7,237 nucleotides of DNA from assembly GCA_011046015.1 (NCBI GenBank), contig DSBO01000102.1, positions 1 through 7,237 of the forward strand, written 5' to 3'. This document shows positions 4,858-7,237 of the stretch, in pieces. The translations under genes were made by a program, and so were the position numbers. This DNA is from Thioalkalivibrio sp. GTDB taxonomy: Bacteria > Pseudomonadota > Gammaproteobacteria > SpSt-1174. The notes under the pieces are model-generated. The model had not been told where the DNA came from. It saw only the letters and a list, made by a program, of their open reading frames with translations, and made no database searches. Position 1 is the first letter of the stretch; each line of letters begins with the position of its first letter.

Positions 4858-6738
4858 ATGGGCGAGACCCACCAACACATCCCCTCCGGCACCCCGGAGC
4901 TCGAGGCCCTGCTCGGCGAGCTGCAGGCCCTGCGCACCCATCTGGACCAACGTTCGGTAGAGCGCCTGGCGCCTTACGTGGATATTCTCGACCTGCCGGG
5001 CTCGCGCGAAAGCGCCTGCAATCTCGCGCAGTACCTGGCGTTGCGCGAATTCGACCGGCGTCCGCTGCAGCAGGCGCTGGCGCGCAACGGGCTTTCGTCG
5101 CTGGGGCGCAGCGAGGCGCATGTGCTCGGCACCATTGACCAAGTGATCCACCTGCTCGCACGGGCCCTGGATCGCGATCCGCGCCTGGTCCGTCCCGCCT
5201 GCCCCACCGTCGGCTTCGAACAGGGCAGCGACCGGCTCGCTGCCAACGCCGAGCGGGTGCTGGGTTCGGCGGATCGCGGCGTGCGCATCATGGTCACGCT
5301 CTCCAACTACGCCGCGGAGGAGCCTGCCCATGTGCGCGAGCTGCTGCTGGCCGGCATGGACTGCGCGCGCATCAACTGTGCCCACGACACGCCAGAACTA
5401 CGCCAGCGCATGGTCAGGAATGTGCGTGAGCAGGCGAACGCGCTCGGTCGCCCCTGCCAGATCGTCATGGACCTGGCGGGGCCAAAACTGCGCACCGGCC
5501 CGCTCGAATCCTACACGCGACCGCTGCACATCCGCCCACACCGCGACGTGCGCGGCGTGATTCGACGCCCCGCCACCATCCTGCTCTGCGCCCCGGAAAT
5601 CGACGAGGGTGGCCTGGTACCGGATACCGACGCCCGCCTGGGCCTGCCGGCCGGGCTCGGGGCCGGGCTGCGTGTCGGCGACCGGCTCGTCTTCGAGGAC
5701 ACCCGTGCCAAGCAACGGGCCATTACCATCGAGCGCGAGCTCGGGCCCGGCCGCTGGCTGGGCAGCTGTGGCAAGTCCTGCTACATCGATGCCGGCACCC
5801 GCGTGCGCCTGGAACGGCGCGCACAGGGGCGCAAGGCGAATCACGAGGGCAGCTTCCACTTCACCGGGTTTACGCTGGAACCGGTCGAGCTGCGTATGTA
5901 TCGGGACGATCCCCTCCTGTTGCGCCGCGATCAGGCACCCGGGCACCCGGCCCGGGTCGATGCCAGTGGCCACGTCACCACGCCGGCCACCATCGGCTGC
6001 ATGGGTGAACTCGCCCTGCCCCCCGTCGCGCCGGGGGACCCGGTCTGGTTCGATGACGGCACCATCGGCGCGCAGGTGCTGGAGGTGCGAGAGGAGGGCA
6101 TGCTGCTGCGTATCACCCAGGCCAAACCCGGGGGCAGCCTCATCCGTTCAGACAAGGGCATCAATTTCCCGCAGAACCCGATGCATGGCTGTTCGCTCAC
6201 GCCGAAGGACCTGGCCGACCTGGACCTGATCGCCAGGGACGCCGATGCCGTGGGCTATTCCTTCGTCGAGAGCGCTGACGACATGCGCCTGCTGATGCAG
6301 GAACTGGCGCAGCGGGACGCGACCGGTCTGCCGATCATCGCCAAGATCGAGACCCGCCAGGCGGTACGCAACCTGCCCGAGATCATTCTCTCCACCATCG
6401 GCCAACATCCACTGGGCATCATGATCGCCCGCGGCGACCTCGCCGTGGAGCTCGGTCCCGAGCGCCTGGCCGAGATGCAGGAGGAGATCCTGTGGATCTG
6501 CGAGGCCGCACACATCCCGGTGGTCTGGGCCACACAGGTGCTGGAGACGCTGGTGAAGAAGGGGACGGTCTCGCGTCCCGAACTCACCGACGCGGCCATG
6601 TCCAACCGCGCCGAATGCGTGATGCTGAACAAGGGGCCCTATGTCACGCACGCGGTGCAGACCCTGTCCGACATCCTGGCGCGCATGCACGACCACCAGG
6701 TGAAGAAGACCGCGCAGCTGCGCGCCCTGCACTGGTGA
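4858..6738 (+). CDS. Atypical long pyruvate kinase with expanded B domain and no C-terminal domain
   Basis: This 626-residue protein would catalyse phosphoenolpyruvate + ADP to pyruvate + ATP in the cytoplasm. Residues 1 to about 140 are a helical extension absent from classical enzymes. The barrel starts at RIMVTLSNY; R171-I-N-C-A-H176 matches the RLNFSH motif and D205-LAGPKLRTG matches DTKGPEIRTG. A long B region spans about 215-443. The barrel resumes with AKIE (catalytic Lys496, metal ligand Glu498), ARGD (Asp527) and WATQ (Thr559). These catalytic residues are all present, so activity is expected. The protein ends shortly after the barrel: the usual C-terminal domain of about 120 residues, which carries effector sites in many pyruvate kinases, is missing, and the SGETAKG loop is replaced by LNKGPYV. 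I recall long pyruvate kinases of this type in other proteobacteria, so the architecture is probably family-wide. A role other than main glycolysis is possible. It is divergent from CHAD and convergent with endonuclease V. Confidence 0.88.
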   Translation: MGETHQHIPSGTPELEALLGELQALRTHLDQRSVERLAPYVDILDLPGSRESACNLAQYLALREFDRRPLQQALARNGLSSLGRSEAHVLGTIDQVIHLLARALDRDPRLVRPACPTVGFEQGSDRLAANAERVLGSADRGVRIMVTLSNYAAEEPAHVRELLLAGMDCARINCAHDTPELRQRMVRNVREQANALGRPCQIVMDLAGPKLRTGPLESYTRPLHIRPHRDVRGVIRRPATILLCAPEIDEGGLVPDTDARLGLPAGLGAGLRVGDRLVFEDTRAKQRAITIERELGPGRWLGSCGKSCYIDAGTRVRLERRAQGRKANHEGSFHFTGFTLEPVELRMYRDDPLLLRRDQAPGHPARVDASGHVTTPATIGCMGELALPPVAPGDPVWFDDGTIGAQVLEVREEGMLLRITQAKPGGSLIRSDKGINFPQNPMHGCSLTPKDLADLDLIARDADAVGYSFVESADDMRLLMQELAQRDATGLPIIAKIETRQAVRNLPEIILSTIGQHPLGIMIARGDLAVELGPERLAEMQEEILWICEAAHIPVVWATQVLETLVKKGTVSRPELTDAAMSNRAECVMLNKGPYVTHAVQTLSDILARMHDHQVKKTAQLRALHW

Positions 6739-6748
6739 GACAGGCGGG

Positions 6749-7237
6749 TTAGCGACCGGACGCCAGCCGGTCGGCCCGGCGCGTCGTCTCCGGCAGGCGG
6801 TAGCGGGTGACGCAGCCCATCACGTAGTCGATGGCGGTCGGCAGCGAAACACGATGCCCGGGCGAGACGTACAGGGGCTTCACGTTTTCCCGCGTGCGCA
6901 GCACCGCGCCGATGATCTCCTTGCCGTCCAGCAGCGGCACCCAGTCCCCCTTGTCTGCCGGCACCTCGGCATGAGTGCCGATCAGGCGCGACTTGGCCAC
7001 ACCGATGGTCGGTACGTCCAGCAACACGCCGAGGTGACAGGCGATGCCGAGGCGCCGGGGATGGGCGATGCCCTGCCCGTCGCAGAGTATCAGGTCGGGC
7101 AGGGCCGGGAGCTGCGCCAGCGCGGCGAGCACGGCCGGGATCTCGCGAAACGACAGCAGCCCTGGCACATAGGGGAAGGTGGTGGGCACCCGCGCGATCC
7201 GTTCTACCACGGGTTCGAGCCCCGGATAGGTCAGCAC
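6749..7237 (-). CDS. nfi: Endonuclease V (deoxyinosine 3' endonuclease), 5' end cut by window
   Basis: The visible 162 residues match the greater part of endonuclease V, the Mg2+-dependent repair enzyme that nicks DNA one nucleotide 3' of deoxyinosine. In order are TTFPYVPG (19-26 of the visible part, containing the PYxP wedge), SFRE with Glu32, DLILCDGQGIAHPRRLG with Asp53, DVPTIGVAK, and SPGHRVS with His128. These correspond to Escherichia coli Glu89, Asp110 and His214. The first catalytic Asp (E. coli Asp35) lies beyond the window. The Val codon at the edge is not the start: it aligns inside the E. coli protein, so about 60 N-terminal residues are missing. The C-terminus ends at the conserved YRLPExTRxAD region plus a few residues, shorter than in E. 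coli. The TAA lies 10 bases from the pyruvate kinase stop (convergent). Confidence 0.95.
   Translation of the reverse strand: MLTYPGLEPVVERIARVPTTFPYVPGLLSFREIPAVLAALAQLPALPDLILCDGQGIAHPRRLGIACHLGVLLDVPTIGVAKSRLIGTHAEVPADKGDWVPLLDGKEIIGAVLRTRENVKPLYVSPGHRVSLPTAIDYVMGCVTRYRLPETTRRADRLASGR

Noticed and set aside
6727..6738. CTGCACTG at the pyruvate kinase end as a further copy of the stop-codon repeat
   Set aside because: Here it encodes Leu-His-Trp before the stop and has no palindromic partner; eight bases of GC-rich sequence can recur by chance.
7235..7237. GTG at the right edge as the endonuclease V start codon
   Set aside because: This valine aligns within the known protein, after the first catalytic Asp region, so the gene continues beyond the window.

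Overview
The window is GC-rich, gene-dense bacterial DNA with gaps of 0 to about 110 bases. The gene set (endonuclease V, CHAD protein, small Rieske protein, BASS transporter and a long pyruvate kinase) fits a high-GC gammaproteobacterium. That placement is an inference from protein resemblance; no marker gene settles it. I see no RNA gene, insertion sequence, phage gene, CRISPR array or recognisable defence locus.

Layout. Bases 1-114 are the 3' end of an unidentified plus-strand gene. Its stop codon abuts the stop codon of a minus-strand pair of tandemly duplicated NTF2/SnoaL-like genes (1011 down to 115). A short divergent region (1012-1097) separates this pair from a tight plus-strand cluster: a ketohexokinase-like PfkB sugar kinase, a small Rieske [2Fe-2S] protein and a BASS-family membrane transporter (1098-3228). 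A PEBP/YbhB-like gene follows after 52 bases with its own strong ribosome binding site. A CHAD-domain gene (minus strand, 4747 down to 3770) converges on it. The 110-base region 4748-4857 is a second divergent region, between the CHAD gene and a 626-residue pyruvate kinase (4858-6738). A truncated endonuclease V gene, running off the right edge, converges on the kinase gene.

How the genes may work together. Sugar kinase, Rieske protein and transporter are almost certainly co-transcribed, because the junctions are 5 and 8 bases. A shared job, such as uptake and phosphorylation of a small carbonyl compound or sugar, is only a hypothesis. The pyruvate kinase is the most unusual protein here: it has an N-terminal extension, a B domain that looks duplicated, no C-terminal regulatory domain, and substitutions at K+-site positions that match the K+-independent pattern. 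Most of the rest is ordinary housekeeping or accessory chromosome content.
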